Part shown: positions 8,182-16,754 of the stretch, piece after piece
Position numbering within the stretch: the first letter of the stretch is position 1
Layout: the number at the start of each line of letters is the position of its first letter
Origin: Humidesulfovibrio sp.
Lineage (GTDB): Bacteria; Desulfobacterota; Desulfovibrionia; Desulfovibrionales; Desulfovibrionaceae
DNA: 53,622 bases
Reading direction: 5' to 3'
Assembly: GCF_031082295.1 (NCBI RefSeq)
Contig: NZ_JAVHLD010000019.1
Coordinates: 1 to 53,622 of the forward strand
Made by a program: the position numbers and the translations under genes
Notes under the pieces: model-generated
Told to the model about the DNA's origin: nothing
The model's database searches: none
The model's input: only the letters and a program-made list of their open reading frames with translations

Positions 8182-8219
8182 CGATAAGTTTTGAACCAAT
8201 AATTCAGTGAAACAAAACA

Positions 8220-9149
8220 ATGCTCGATCCACACCTCCTCCGCTCCTTTTTGGCCGTGGCCGCAGAGCTTTCCTTCCGAAAGGCTGCCCTAGCCCTGCAC
8301 TGCGCGCCCTCCACAGTGACCAGCCAGATACGAAGCCTGGAGCAGGAGCTTGGCGTCGTCTTGTTCGAGCGCTCCAGCCGCAGTGTGCGGCTCACCGGGT
8401 CTGGGCAGGGGCTTGTGCAGAACGCCCGACGCATAGTGGACCTCATCGAGGAGACACAGCGTCTCGCAGCCGGGGGCGATGGCAGCGGCCTGGAACTGGC
8501 CGTGCGCATCTCGGAAAGTCTGGGGGTTTATTGTCTGCCGTGGGTGCTGCCTCGCTTTCGCCAGCGCTTTCCAGACATTCGGCTCTCCTTCGCCACGCAT
8601 TCGCGCCACGGCCTGCACCAGGACATTCAACACGGCGTCATGGATCTGGCCCTGCTGCTGGGCGAGCCGTTTCTCGCTGCGGGGATCGACGTGGAGTTGC
8701 TGGGTCGGGAGAGGCTTGTGGCCATCGTTGCGCCGCAGTCGCCACTGGCCGGAAGCTGCACGCTTCGTCCGGAGATGCTGGACGCTCAGGCTTTGGTGTT
8801 GACGCGGCACGTCTGGAGCCTCCGCAGGTCCATTGAGGCGGCGCTTTTGGAGGCGAGGGTGCGCCCGGCCAGTGTTGTTGAGTGCGCCAGCGTTGAGTTG
8901 GTCAAGGCCTGCGTCATGGCTGGACAGGGGCTGTCCATCGTGCCTGCGTTCAGTGTGCGCGAGGCTGTTCGGCGCGGCGAACTGGCGACGTTGGAGTGGC
9001 ACGGCGAGGGACTCTTCGCTCCGGTGTACCTAGCACGCCAGGCGGAGCGGATGCTTTCGCCGGTTGCGGAGGCCTTCAGCGAAACCCTGCGCGCGTTTTT
9101 CCGAAGGCCGGAAAAGAACGAGGCGATTTCACCGTCGCGTGGAGTCTGA
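8220..9149 (+). CDS. LysR-family transcriptional regulator
   Basis: A 309-residue LTTR. The winged helix-turn-helix spans residues 1-60 (LLRSFLAVAAELSFRKAA, then APSTVTSQIRSLEQELG and LFERSSRSVRLT). It is followed by a linker helix and a periplasmic-binding-protein-like effector domain from about residue 90 to 290. The gene is divergent from the TSUP exporter gene with three inverted repeats between them, so control of that exporter is the simplest role. The effector cannot be read. No strong ribosome-binding site precedes the ATG, which suggests low expression. Its last 21 bases overlap the end of the converging hydrolase gene. Confidence 0.92.
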   Translation: MLDPHLLRSFLAVAAELSFRKAALALHCAPSTVTSQIRSLEQELGVVLFERSSRSVRLTGSGQGLVQNARRIVDLIEETQRLAAGGDGSGLELAVRISESLGVYCLPWVLPRFRQRFPDIRLSFATHSRHGLHQDIQHGVMDLALLLGEPFLAAGIDVELLGRERLVAIVAPQSPLAGSCTLRPEMLDAQALVLTRHVWSLRRSIEAALLEARVRPASVVECASVELVKACVMAGQGLSIVPAFSVREAVRRGELATLEWHGEGLFAPVYLARQAERMLSPVAEAFSETLRAFFRRPEKNEAISPSRGV

Positions 9150-9764
9150 GCCGGAATCAGGCCGGGAGAGCCAGCCATGGCCTGCCGGTGCGAGCAGTCC
9201 GCGCAGCCTTTCCAGTTCCGCCGCATAGGCCGTGGCGTCCCAGCCCTGGGAGAGCCGGTTCATGAACCCGTGGGCCTTACCCTGCCGCAGCTCCGCAGCC
9301 ATCCCCCGGGCCTGCAGCGTCGCCACAAGCTCTGCCGGGGCGAAGGAGGCCTCCTGTTCGGCGAACACGAGCCGCACGTCGCCAGCAGGGCGCAGGTCCA
9401 GGTGGTCGCGTATGCGCGAGCCGTAGTAGAGCACCGCGCTGCCAGTGAAGGGCTTTGGCGGTGCAGCCAGGGCGACCCACAGGGCCGTGGCGCCCACGCT
9501 GAAGCCCACGGCCAGGGCAGGGCGGTGCTCCGCCAGGGCCTCGGCCACCATCTGGGTATAGCGCTCCAGGCCGATGCGCGCGGAAAAGGCCGCGTAGGCC
9601 TCGACCTCGCTTGAAAAGCGCGGGCGCTCCCCGCCATTGTGGGAGCCGTAGGGCGAGACGACGCGCGCGCGGACGTCGCGTCCGTTTGTCAGGTCGCGGG
9701 CCAGGGCCTGGACCTCCGGCGTGTGGCCGAAGATGTCGGTGGCTATGAGGATGGTTGCGGTCAT
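9129..9764 (-). CDS. Dienelactone hydrolase-like alpha/beta hydrolase
   Basis: A 211-residue alpha/beta-hydrolase. The nucleophile elbow GFSVGA places Ser89 where classical dienelactone hydrolases have Cys. The late AHGFMNR segment supplies the probable catalytic His, as in the family's (D/S)HGF motif. The start at 9764 (ATILIATDIFGHTPEVQALA) begins directly with the first beta strand; the 25 extra codons upstream are rich in Arg and look non-coding. Substrate unknown: a carboxylic ester or lactone is likely. It is monocistronic and converges with lysR, overlapping it by 21 bases at the 3' ends. Confidence 0.78.
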   Translation of the reverse strand: MTATILIATDIFGHTPEVQALARDLTNGRDVRARVVSPYGSHNGGERPRFSSEVEAYAAFSARIGLERYTQMVAEALAEHRPALAVGFSVGATALWVALAAPPKPFTGSAVLYYGSRIRDHLDLRPAGDVRLVFAEQEASFAPAELVATLQARGMAAELRQGKAHGFMNRLSQGWDATAYAAELERLRGLLAPAGHGWLSRPDSGSDSTRR

Positions 9765-9847
9765 GGGGCTTGGTAAGGCACGCCGCCGGACGAGGCAAGA
9801 GGATTTGCCGGACCGTTGGTGCCGCCTTCTCGTATCCACCCCCGCCC

Positions 9848-9876
9848 TTGACCTCCTGCCCCGTTTTTTTTAGCGT
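9848..9876 (+). promoter_or_regulatory. Weak candidate promoter for ilvE
   Basis: TTGACC and TAGCGT are separated by 17 bases, about 76 bases upstream of the ilvE ATG. The -10 is poor, so this is only a candidate within the 187-base divergent region. Confidence 0.3.
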
Positions 9877-9951
9877 GTCTGACTTTGTGAGACCTCGGCG
9901 CGACACCCCCTTTGACGAGCCGTCGCTCACCCCCCATAGGAGAAAACGGAC

Positions 9952-10875
9952 ATGGTTCAGAAAGCCGAAAAAATTTGGATGGACGGCAAGCTCGTCAATT
10001 GGGATGACGCCAACGTGCACATCCTCACCCACACGCTGCACTACGGTTGCGGCGTCTTCGAGGGCATCCGCTCCTACGAGTGCACCGACGGCCGCAGCGC
10101 CGTGTACCGCCTCGTTGAGCACATGCAGCGCCTCATCGACTCCGCCCACATTCTTGGCATGAAGCTCCCCTTCAACCGCGAGGAGCTGGTCCAGGCCGTG
10201 GTCGACACCCTGAAGGTGAACAAGATGAAGGCCGGGTACATCCGTCCGCTGGTGTTCATCGGCGACGGCGTCATGGGCGTGCACCCCGGCACCAACCCCA
10301 TCCGCGTGGCCATCGCCACCTGGCCCTGGGGCGCCTACCTGGGCGAAGGCGCTCTGGAGAAGGGCATCTCCATCAAGACCAGCACCTTCCACCGCCACCA
10401 CGTCAACGTCATGATGACCAAGGCCAAGGCCTGCGGCAACTACGTGAACTCCGTGCTGGCCAAGACCGAGGCCGTGGCAGACGGCTTCCACGAGGCGCTC
10501 ATGCTCGACACCCAGGGCTACGTCTCCGAGGCCACCGGCGAGAACATCTTCATCGTCAAGAACGAGGTCATCAAAACCACGCCGCTGACCTCCATCCTGC
10601 CCGGCATCACCCGCGACAGCATCATGGTCCTGGCGCGTGATATGGGATACGAGGTCGTGGAGCAGCTCTTCACCCGCGACGAGCTCTACGTGGCCGACGA
10701 AGCCTTCTTCACCGGCACCGCGGCGGAGATCACGCCCATCCGCGAGGTAGACCGTCGCCAGATCGGCGCCGGAAAGGCCGGCCCCATCTCGCTGTTGCTC
10801 CAGAAGGAGTACTTCAAGATTGTGAAGGGCGAGAACGCTGACTACTCCCACTGGCTGCACGAGTACACGATCTAG
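9952..10875 (+). CDS. ilvE: Branched-chain amino acid aminotransferase
   Basis: A 307-residue fold-type IV PLP aminotransferase, the last step of leucine, isoleucine and valine synthesis. Visible family features are HTLHYGCGVFEGIR at 27-40, TKAKACGNYVNS with the PLP lysine probably K159, YVSEATGENIFIV around 195, and GTAAEITPIREVD near the C-terminus. The length matches bacterial IlvE. AGGAG upstream of the ATG fixes the start. A GC-rich hairpin follows the stop, and dnaX starts 78 bases further on, so ilvE is probably a single-gene unit. Confidence 0.95.
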   Translation: MVQKAEKIWMDGKLVNWDDANVHILTHTLHYGCGVFEGIRSYECTDGRSAVYRLVEHMQRLIDSAHILGMKLPFNREELVQAVVDTLKVNKMKAGYIRPLVFIGDGVMGVHPGTNPIRVAIATWPWGAYLGEGALEKGISIKTSTFHRHHVNVMMTKAKACGNYVNSVLAKTEAVADGFHEALMLDTQGYVSEATGENIFIVKNEVIKTTPLTSILPGITRDSIMVLARDMGYEVVEQLFTRDELYVADEAFFTGTAAEITPIREVDRRQIGAGKAGPISLLLQKEYFKIVKGENADYSHWLHEYTI

Positions 10876-10887
10876 CGAATCAAGCGT

Positions 10888-10918
10888 CCGGGGGGAGCAG
10901 CCGCTCCCTCCGGGCATT
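10888..10918 (+). terminator. GC-rich hairpin after ilvE, probable terminator
   Basis: An 11-bp stem (CCGGGGGGAGC with GCTCCCTCCGG, one wobble) closes a four-base loop. The following T-run is short (ATTTC), so termination may be partial. Confidence 0.5.
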
Positions 10919-10953
10919 TCGTCATCAGCGCAAAACCTTCCCGGAGCCCGCCC

Positions 10954-12822
10954 ATGGCCAGCCTCACCGCAAAATACCGGCCCCGCCGCTTCGCCGAAGT
11001 CGCTGGCCAGGACGCGGTCAAGGCCATCCTCTCGCGCGCCTCGGCCACGGGCAGGATCGCCCCGGCCTACATGTTCAGCGGCACGCGCGGCGTGGGCAAG
11101 ACCACCATCGCCCGCATCTTCGCCAAGGCCCTGAACTGCGAGAAGGCCCCCACGGCCGAGCCCTGTAACGAATGCGCCATGTGCAGGCAGGCCCTGGCCG
11201 GGACAGCCGTGGACATCATCGAGATCGACGCGGCCTCCCACGGCGGCGTTGGCGATGTGCGCGCCCTCAAGGAAGACGTCGGCTACGCGCCGCTTGAGGG
11301 CCGCTACAAGGTCTTCATCATCGACGAAGCGCACATGCTCTCCACCGCGGCCTTCAACGCGCTGCTCAAGACGCTGGAGGAGCCGCCCGCGCGCGTGACC
11401 TTCATCCTGGCCTCCACCGAGGCCCACAAGTTTCCCGCCACCATCCTTTCCCGTTGCCAGCACTACGTGTTCAAGATGCTGCCCCAGGCTGACCTGGCCG
11501 CTCATCTGGAGGGTCTGCTCGTGCGCGAGGGCTTGGAGTTCGAGCCCGCCGCGGTGCGCATCATCGCCCGGCGCGGCGCGGGCAGCGTGCGCGACAGCAT
11601 GTCGCTGCTTGGCCAGGCCCTGGCCTACAGCTCCGGCAAGCTGCTGGAGAGCGAGGTCCGCGCCTGCCTAGGCCTTGCTGGCCAGGAGGTGTTTTTCGCC
11701 CTCATGGAGGCCATCCAGGCGCGCGACCTGCCGCTGTTGTCGCGCACCCTGCGCCAGGTGCTCGACCAGGGCCTGGACCTGGGCTTCTTCCTGCGCGAAC
11801 TCTCGGCCTGCTGGCGCAACATGTTTTTGCTGCGCCAGGCCGGCGAGGCCATTCTGCCGGAGCTGGGCCTTCCCGCCGAGGAGGCCTCCCAGTGGCAGGC
11901 CTGGGCCGAACGCTTCACGCCAGCGCACATACACGCCTGTTGGCAGATGACGCTGGACGGCCAGCAGCGCGTCATCAAGAGCCTGGAGCCCGCGCAGTCG
12001 CTGGAGCTTCTGCTGTTGAACCTGGCCTGCCTGCCGGACCTGATCCCGCTGGAGGCCCTGGGCGGAAAACGCCCGGCGCCGCCGACTGGTGGTGGGGCTT
12101 CCGGCGGCGGTGTCGGCAGGGGACAGGCTTCCGGGTCCGCCTCCGGAGGCGGCGCGCAGATGGCTTCCGCCACGTCCGCTCCAGTGTCATCCGCCACGAC
12201 ATCCGCCACGACAACTGGCCCGACATCTCCGACGCCGGTCGCCACGGCCTCCCAAACGATGCAGACAACGCCAGCACCCGTCGCGCAGGCCCCGGCCGGG
12301 AACGCTTCGCCGGAGGTTGCGTCCACGCCTTCGTCCATGTCTCCGTCCACGCTTTCGCCCACGCCAGCAGCCACGCCCCTTGCCACGCAGACGGCCACGC
12401 AGACGGCCACGCCAGCAAAACCTGTCGCTGAACCGGCTGCCGTGAGCGCCGCCAGCAACGCAGAGTCCCTGTCCTGGGAGGGCTTCCAGGCCTTCGTGGC
12501 TGCCAAGAACGGCAGCGGCATCGTCACCGGCCTGGCCCAGGCCCAGGGGGATTGGAACGGCAGCGTTTTGACGCTCGCCTGCCACAACGGCACCCACTGC
12601 GAGATGCTCTCCCAGGGCGACAACCACGCGCGCCTGCAGCGCCACATTTTCGAGTACTTTGGCCCGCAGGCCACCCTTGAGTTCAGTTTTGAGGAGCGCG
12701 AGCCCCAGCGCAGCTCCTCCGAGATTGACCGCGAGATCCAGTCCCACCCTGCGGTGGCCCGCGTGCGCGAGGCCTTCGAGGTCAAGGGCCCCGGGCTTGT
12801 GACCATGCGAGGCCGCAACTAG
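10954..12822 (+). CDS. dnaX: DNA polymerase III subunit gamma/tau
   Basis: A 622-residue clamp-loader ATPase. Walker A FSGTRGVGKTT lies at 41-51, the zinc-binding Cys are C62, C71, C74 and C77, the Walker B/DExH segment IIDEAHMLS follows, and a sensor region with LASTEAHKFPATILSRCQ comes next. Residues ~372-500 are an Ala/Thr/Pro/Ser-rich linker with short tandem repeats, followed by a conserved C-terminal domain (SWEGFQAFVAAKNGSGI onward). No A-rich slippery heptamer for programmed gamma production was noticed. The gene heads the dnaX-ybaB-recR cluster found in many bacteria. Confidence 0.95.
   Translation: MASLTAKYRPRRFAEVAGQDAVKAILSRASATGRIAPAYMFSGTRGVGKTTIARIFAKALNCEKAPTAEPCNECAMCRQALAGTAVDIIEIDAASHGGVGDVRALKEDVGYAPLEGRYKVFIIDEAHMLSTAAFNALLKTLEEPPARVTFILASTEAHKFPATILSRCQHYVFKMLPQADLAAHLEGLLVREGLEFEPAAVRIIARRGAGSVRDSMSLLGQALAYSSGKLLESEVRACLGLAGQEVFFALMEAIQARDLPLLSRTLRQVLDQGLDLGFFLRELSACWRNMFLLRQAGEAILPELGLPAEEASQWQAWAERFTPAHIHACWQMTLDGQQRVIKSLEPAQSLELLLLNLACLPDLIPLEALGGKRPAPPTGGGASGGGVGRGQASGSASGGGAQMASATSAPVSSATTSATTTGPTSPTPVATASQTMQTTPAPVAQAPAGNASPEVASTPSSMSPSTLSPTPAATPLATQTATQTATPAKPVAEPAAVSAASNAESLSWEGFQAFVAAKNGSGIVTGLAQAQGDWNGSVLTLACHNGTHCEMLSQGDNHARLQRHIFEYFGPQATLEFSFEEREPQRSSSEIDREIQSHPAVARVREAFEVKGPGLVTMRGRN
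12384..12407 (+). repeat. 12-bp tandem duplication in the DnaX linker
   Basis: Two identical copies of CACGCAGACGGC encode TQTA-TQTA inside the low-complexity Thr/Ala/Pro linker of DnaX, followed by a partial third copy. It is in frame and looks like a slippage expansion. Confidence 0.8.
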
Positions 12823-12886
12823 CCGAATTTCCGGTGCGCCAATTGCGCGCCACACCCAAATACGATTCGACCGGAGGAACACCCCC

Positions 12887-13198
12887 ATGCGTGGAATGCA
12901 GGACATGTTGCGCCAGGCCCAGATGATGCAGAAAAAAATGCACGCCATCCAGGAAGAGCTCAAGACCCGCGAGGTTGAAGCCACCAGCGGAGGCGGCATG
13001 GTCACCGTGAAGGTCACCGGCGGCCAGGAGATTCTGGCTGTGACCATCGACAAGAGCGTGGTCGAGGCCGGGGACGTGGAAATGCTTCAGGACCTGGTGC
13101 TGGCCGCCGTGCGCGACGCGCTCAAGAAGGCCAAGACCATGACTGAGGAAGAGATGAGCAAGATCACCGGGGGCCTCAAGATTCCCGGCATGTTCTAG
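12887..13198 (+). CDS. ybaB: YbaB/EbfC family nucleoid-associated protein
   Basis: A 103-residue small DNA-binding protein. It opens with MRGMQDMLRQAQMMQKKM, the long amphipathic helix of the family, followed by EVEATSGGGMVTVKVTGGQEI and a C-terminal helix. Homologues form tweezer-shaped dimers that bind DNA and often sit between dnaX and recR, as here. The ATG at 12887 has GGAGG upstream; recR starts two bases after its stop, so the two are translationally coupled. Confidence 0.92.
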   Translation: MRGMQDMLRQAQMMQKKMHAIQEELKTREVEATSGGGMVTVKVTGGQEILAVTIDKSVVEAGDVEMLQDLVLAAVRDALKKAKTMTEEEMSKITGGLKIPGMF

Positions 13199-13200
13199 GC

Positions 13201-13827
13201 ATGGCCCCTTCCCGCACGCAAGGGGACCGGCTGCCCGGACCTCTGCGCGAGGTGGCCGAGCATCTGGCACGGCTGCCGGGCCTGGGGCCGAAGAGCGCCC
13301 TGCGAGCGGCCCTGGCCCTGCTCAAGATGCCGCGCGAGCAGGCCAGCGCCGTGGGGCAGTCCGTGCTGACCCTGCGCGAGCGCCTGTGCCTGTGCGGCAC
13401 CTGCGCCAGCCTGGCCGAGCAGAACCCCTGTCCCATCTGCGCCGACCCCGGCCGCAACCGCGAGCAGCTCTGTCTCGTGGCGGAGTGGGACTCGCTTTTG
13501 GCGCTGGAGGAGATGAACCTGTTCCGGGGCACCTATCTGGTGCTGGGCGGGCTGCTCTCGCCCCTGGACGGCGTCGGTCCGTCGGGCCTGGAGTTCGATC
13601 TCCTGCGCCGCCGCCTGGAATCCGGAGAGGTGCGCGAGCTCATTCTGGCGCTCGGCGCCACACTGGATGCCGAGAACACGGCCTCCCACGTGAAGAACAT
13701 GGTGGCCCAGGGCTTCCCCGGCATCACCGTGTCGCGCCTGGCCCAGGGCATCCCCATGGGCGCGGAGGTCAAGTACATGGACCGCGAGACGCTGCGGCAG
13801 TCGCTGCTGCATCGTCAATCGGTGTAG
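13201..13827 (+). CDS. recR: Recombination mediator protein RecR
   Basis: A 208-residue RecR, the partner of RecF/RecO that helps load RecA at gaps. Features in order: the helix-hairpin-helix ARLPGLGPKSALRAALAL near 24-41, a four-Cys zinc finger (LCLCGTC ... NPCPIC), a Toprim domain starting LCLVAEWDSLLALE, and the C-terminal VSRLAQGIPMGAEVKYMD. It starts two bases after ybaB and belongs to that cluster. Its length is slightly above the usual ~200. Confidence 0.95.
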   Translation: MAPSRTQGDRLPGPLREVAEHLARLPGLGPKSALRAALALLKMPREQASAVGQSVLTLRERLCLCGTCASLAEQNPCPICADPGRNREQLCLVAEWDSLLALEEMNLFRGTYLVLGGLLSPLDGVGPSGLEFDLLRRRLESGEVRELILALGATLDAENTASHVKNMVAQGFPGITVSRLAQGIPMGAEVKYMDRETLRQSLLHRQSV

Positions 13828-13884
13828 GGCAGTCCGTGTAGGGCCGCCCGTCTTCACGTCCCATCAGATCGGCCAAGGAGCCAC

Positions 13885-16071
13885 ATGCCCGCCACCATCA
13901 CCGCCGAAGTCCACGCCGTGGTCTACCACAACCCGGACAACGGCTATGCCGTGGTGCGCGTGCGCGCCAAGGACGAGCCCGGCATGCTCACGGTGGTGGG
14001 CTGTCTTGGTCAGCTTCAGCCCGGCGAGTACCTGGAGATCACCGGCGAGTGGAAGAACCACCCCAAGTTCGGCCGGCAGATGGAGGCCATCTCCTTCAAG
14101 CAGACCTACCCGGCCACGGAACACGGCGTGGTGCGCTTTCTCAAGAGTTCTCTCAAGGGCGTGGGCGAGAAGACCGCCACGGACCTCGTAAAACGCTTCG
14201 GCGTGGCCGTGCTGGACCTGCTCGACAATGACCCCGAGCAGCTGCTCGGCAAGGGCATCAGCAGGAAGAAGCTGGCGGGCATGCTGGAGTCCTGGCAGGG
14301 CCAGCGCGAGGTCAAAAGCCTCATCGTCTTTCTGCACAGCCATGAGGTGCCGCCCACCTATGCCGCGCGCATCTTCAAGATCTTCGGCGCCGAGAGCGAG
14401 GCCAAGCTGCGCGAGAACCCCTACGAGCTGGCCTACCTCATCCGGGGCATCGGCTTCCGCACGGCGGACAACATGGCGCTCAAGCTCGGCTTCGCCGAGG
14501 ACTCGCCCCAGCGCATCGAGGCGGCAATCGCCTACATCCTGGTGAGCCAGGGGGAGCGGGGCGGGCACATGTTCTGCCCCAAGGACAAGCTGCTGGCCGA
14601 GGCCGCCAAGCTGCTCGACGTGCACGACCATGAGCGCCTGGAGGAAGGCCTGGCCACGCTGGAAGGCCGCAAGCGCGTGCACATCGAGGACCTGCCGGAG
14701 CAGGGCGTGGAGCAGGCCGTGTTCCTCATGACCTCCTACCGGGCCGAGCGCGAGATCAGCCAGCGCCTGTTCGGGCTGGTGAACCACCCCGCGCCGGTGT
14801 CCGAGGCCAAGGTCCGCCAGACCTTGCCCGTCATCGAGGCCAACCTGGGCTTCAAGCTCTCCGAAGAGCAGCGCAAGGCCGTGCTCATGGCCTGCGTGCA
14901 CAAGGTCTTCATCATCACCGGCGGTCCCGGCACCGGCAAGACCACCATCACCCGGGCCATCGTGGCCGCGCTCTCGGAGCTCAAGCTCACGGTGCGGCTG
15001 GCCGCGCCTACGGGCCGCGCGGCCAAGCGCCTGTCCGAGGCCACGGGCGAGGGCGCGCAGACCCTGCACCGCCTGCTCATGTACTCCCCGGAACACGGCT
15101 TCCACCACTGCGAGGACCAGAAGCTCGCGGCCGAGGCGCTGCTGGTGGACGAGGTGTCCATGCTGGACGCCCAGCTTTTCCTTGCGGTGCTGCGGGCCTT
15201 GCCCGTCACCTGCCGCCTCATCCTGGTGGGCGATGTGAACCAGCTGCCGAGCGTGGGCGCGGGCAACGTCCTGGCCGACCTCATCAACAGCGGCGAGGTT
15301 CCCAAGGCAGTGCTCACGCACATCTTCCGCCAGGCCCAGGAAAGCTCCATCGTGGTCAACGCGCACCGCATCAACGCCGGACTGACGCCCATCCCCAGTC
15401 CCAAGGAGCCGCCCGAGGCCGACTTCTTCTGGATGCCCCAGGAGGACCCAAGCAAGGTGCAGGATCGCATTCTGGAGATGGTCACCACGCGCATCCCCGA
15501 ACGCTACGGCCTGAACCCCATGCGCGACATCCAGGTGCTCACCCCCATGCACAAGGGCGACGTGGGCACCAGCACGCTCAATCAACTGCTGCAGGGGCGC
15601 CTGAACCCCAAGCGCGGGGTGGAGCTGAAGCGCGGGTACGCCACCTTCCGCCCTGGCGACCGCGTGCTGCAGCTCAAGAACAACTACGACAAGGAAGTGT
15701 TCAACGGCGACCTTGGCTGGGTGGAGCAGGTGGACCCGGAGGAAGGCTCGCTGGTGGTCAACTTCGACGGCAACCTCGTGGCGTTCGACTCCACGGAGCT
15801 GGACGAGCTGACCCTGGCCTACGCCGTAAGCGTGCACAAGTCCCAGGGCTGCGAGTACCCGGCCATCGTCGTACCCCTGGTGACGCAACACTACATGCTG
15901 CTGCAACGGAACCTGCTGTACACGGCGCTGACGCGCGCGCGCAGGCTGGCGGTGTTCATCGGCAGCGAGAAGGCGCTCTCCATCGGCCTGAACAACGTCA
16001 CCTCCGGCAGCCGCCTGACGCATCTGCAGCACCGCATCCGCTCCGTCTTCGGAGGCAACATCTTCGGCTAG
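13885..16071 (+). CDS. recD2: RecD-like 5'-3' DNA helicase, RecD2 type
   Basis: A 728-residue superfamily 1B helicase. The N-terminal region (TAEVHAVVYHNPDNGYAVVRV) and helix-hairpin-helix segment are typical of RecD2, which works outside RecBCD. Walker A is GGPGTGKTTITRA near residue 350 and Walker B is LLVDEVSMLD near 425. Later motifs include LVGDVNQLPSVGAGNVL and AYAVSVHKSQGCEYPA. It probably acts in DNA repair or replication restart. AAGGAG four bases before the ATG supports the start. It follows recR by 57 bases and likely extends that cluster. Confidence 0.93.
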   Translation: MPATITAEVHAVVYHNPDNGYAVVRVRAKDEPGMLTVVGCLGQLQPGEYLEITGEWKNHPKFGRQMEAISFKQTYPATEHGVVRFLKSSLKGVGEKTATDLVKRFGVAVLDLLDNDPEQLLGKGISRKKLAGMLESWQGQREVKSLIVFLHSHEVPPTYAARIFKIFGAESEAKLRENPYELAYLIRGIGFRTADNMALKLGFAEDSPQRIEAAIAYILVSQGERGGHMFCPKDKLLAEAAKLLDVHDHERLEEGLATLEGRKRVHIEDLPEQGVEQAVFLMTSYRAEREISQRLFGLVNHPAPVSEAKVRQTLPVIEANLGFKLSEEQRKAVLMACVHKVFIITGGPGTGKTTITRAIVAALSELKLTVRLAAPTGRAAKRLSEATGEGAQTLHRLLMYSPEHGFHHCEDQKLAAEALLVDEVSMLDAQLFLAVLRALPVTCRLILVGDVNQLPSVGAGNVLADLINSGEVPKAVLTHIFRQAQESSIVVNAHRINAGLTPIPSPKEPPEADFFWMPQEDPSKVQDRILEMVTTRIPERYGLNPMRDIQVLTPMHKGDVGTSTLNQLLQGRLNPKRGVELKRGYATFRPGDRVLQLKNNYDKEVFNGDLGWVEQVDPEEGSLVVNFDGNLVAFDSTELDELTLAYAVSVHKSQGCEYPAIVVPLVTQHYMLLQRNLLYTALTRARRLAVFIGSEKALSIGLNNVTSGSRLTHLQHRIRSVFGGNIFG

Positions 16072-16077
16072 CGGCCC

Positions 16078-16107
16078 TTCACAAGCGTACTTTCATGTGT
16101 ATATGAA
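16078..16107 (+). promoter_or_regulatory. Candidate ferritin promoter with overlapping inverted repeat
   Basis: TTCACA (16078-16083) and TATATG (16100-16105) are separated by 16 bases. The inverted repeat TTCAT-N6-ATGAA at 16092-16107 covers the -10, which suggests repression by a dimeric, perhaps iron- or peroxide-responsive, regulator. It is not a clear Fur consensus. Confidence 0.45.
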
Positions 16108-16158
16108 TGGTTCAGCCTCGCCACACACCTGAAACAATCGCAGCCAAGGAGTCGCCAC

Positions 16159-16665
16159 ATGCTGAGCAAGAAGATGGAGAAGGCCTTCAACGACCAGATC
16201 AAATGGGAATATTTCTCCGCCTACCTCTACCTGTCCCTGTCGGCCTACTTCCAGGGCCTGGGCCTGCCCGGCTTCGCCAACTGGATGGACGTGCAGTTCC
16301 AGGAGGAGCAGTTTCACGCCCGCAAGATGTTCGACTACGTGCTGGAGAAGGGCGGCAAGGTCCAGCTCCAGGGCTTCGATGCCCCGCAGCACACCTGGAA
16401 GTCGCCGCTGGCGGCCTTTGAGTTCGCGTTGAAGCACGAATACGTCGTCACCAAGCGCATCAACGACCTGGTGGACCTGGCCCAGAAGGAGAAGGACCAC
16501 GCCTCGGCCATCTTCCTGCAGTGGTACGTTACCGAGCAGGTGGAGGAGGAAGCCAACTTCGGCGACACCGTGAACAAGCTGAAGCTGGTGGGCGACGGCG
16601 GCGGGCTGTTCATGCTCGACCGCGAGCTGGCGACCCGCGTGTTCACGCCGCCCGCGGCCGCGTAA
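16159..16665 (+). CDS. ftn: Non-haem ferritin
   Basis: A 168-residue four-helix-bundle ferritin that oxidises and stores iron in a 24-mer cage. The first helix carries NDQIKWEYFSAYLYLS with the ferroxidase Glu. The second has FQEEQFHARKMFDYV (Glu and His ligands), and KHEYVVTKRINDL and QWYVTEQVEEEANF supply later ligands. Length matches FtnA. It stands alone between recD2 and the 2-oxoacid oxidoreductase genes, with its own candidate promoter and operator. In an anaerobe it would also limit Fenton damage on oxygen exposure. Confidence 0.93.
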   Translation: MLSKKMEKAFNDQIKWEYFSAYLYLSLSAYFQGLGLPGFANWMDVQFQEEQFHARKMFDYVLEKGGKVQLQGFDAPQHTWKSPLAAFEFALKHEYVVTKRINDLVDLAQKEKDHASAIFLQWYVTEQVEEEANFGDTVNKLKLVGDGGGLFMLDRELATRVFTPPAAA

Positions 16666-16754
16666 GTTCCACAGCGCAAGCGTTACGACACTGGTACAAG
16701 CGGGGGGCTTCGGGCCCTCCGCATCCTTATGTCCCTCTAGCCTGGGGGGGTCGC

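Noticed and set aside
9277-11505. A 742-codon open frame on the minus strand across ilvE and dnaX
   Set aside because: It crosses two unrelated plus-strand genes and the intergenic region; low-complexity product without family features.
12200-12420. CRISPR-like or VNTR array in the dnaX linker
   Set aside because: Repeats are short, in frame and imperfect, encoding a Thr/Ala-rich protein linker; no direct repeats with unique spacers.
11892-12445. Open forward frames in other phases through the DnaX linker
   Set aside because: The Thr/Ala/Pro linker codes for stop-free sequence in several frames. No slippery heptamer or frameshift signal was seen to link them.
13815-13850. GTGTAGGGC direct repeat after recR
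   Set aside because: Two nine-base copies only, with no association with a mobile element; probably chance.
13864-16032. A 722-codon open frame on the minus strand opposite recD2
   Set aside because: The same GC-rich shadow effect; recD2 on the other strand has full helicase motifs and a ribosome site.
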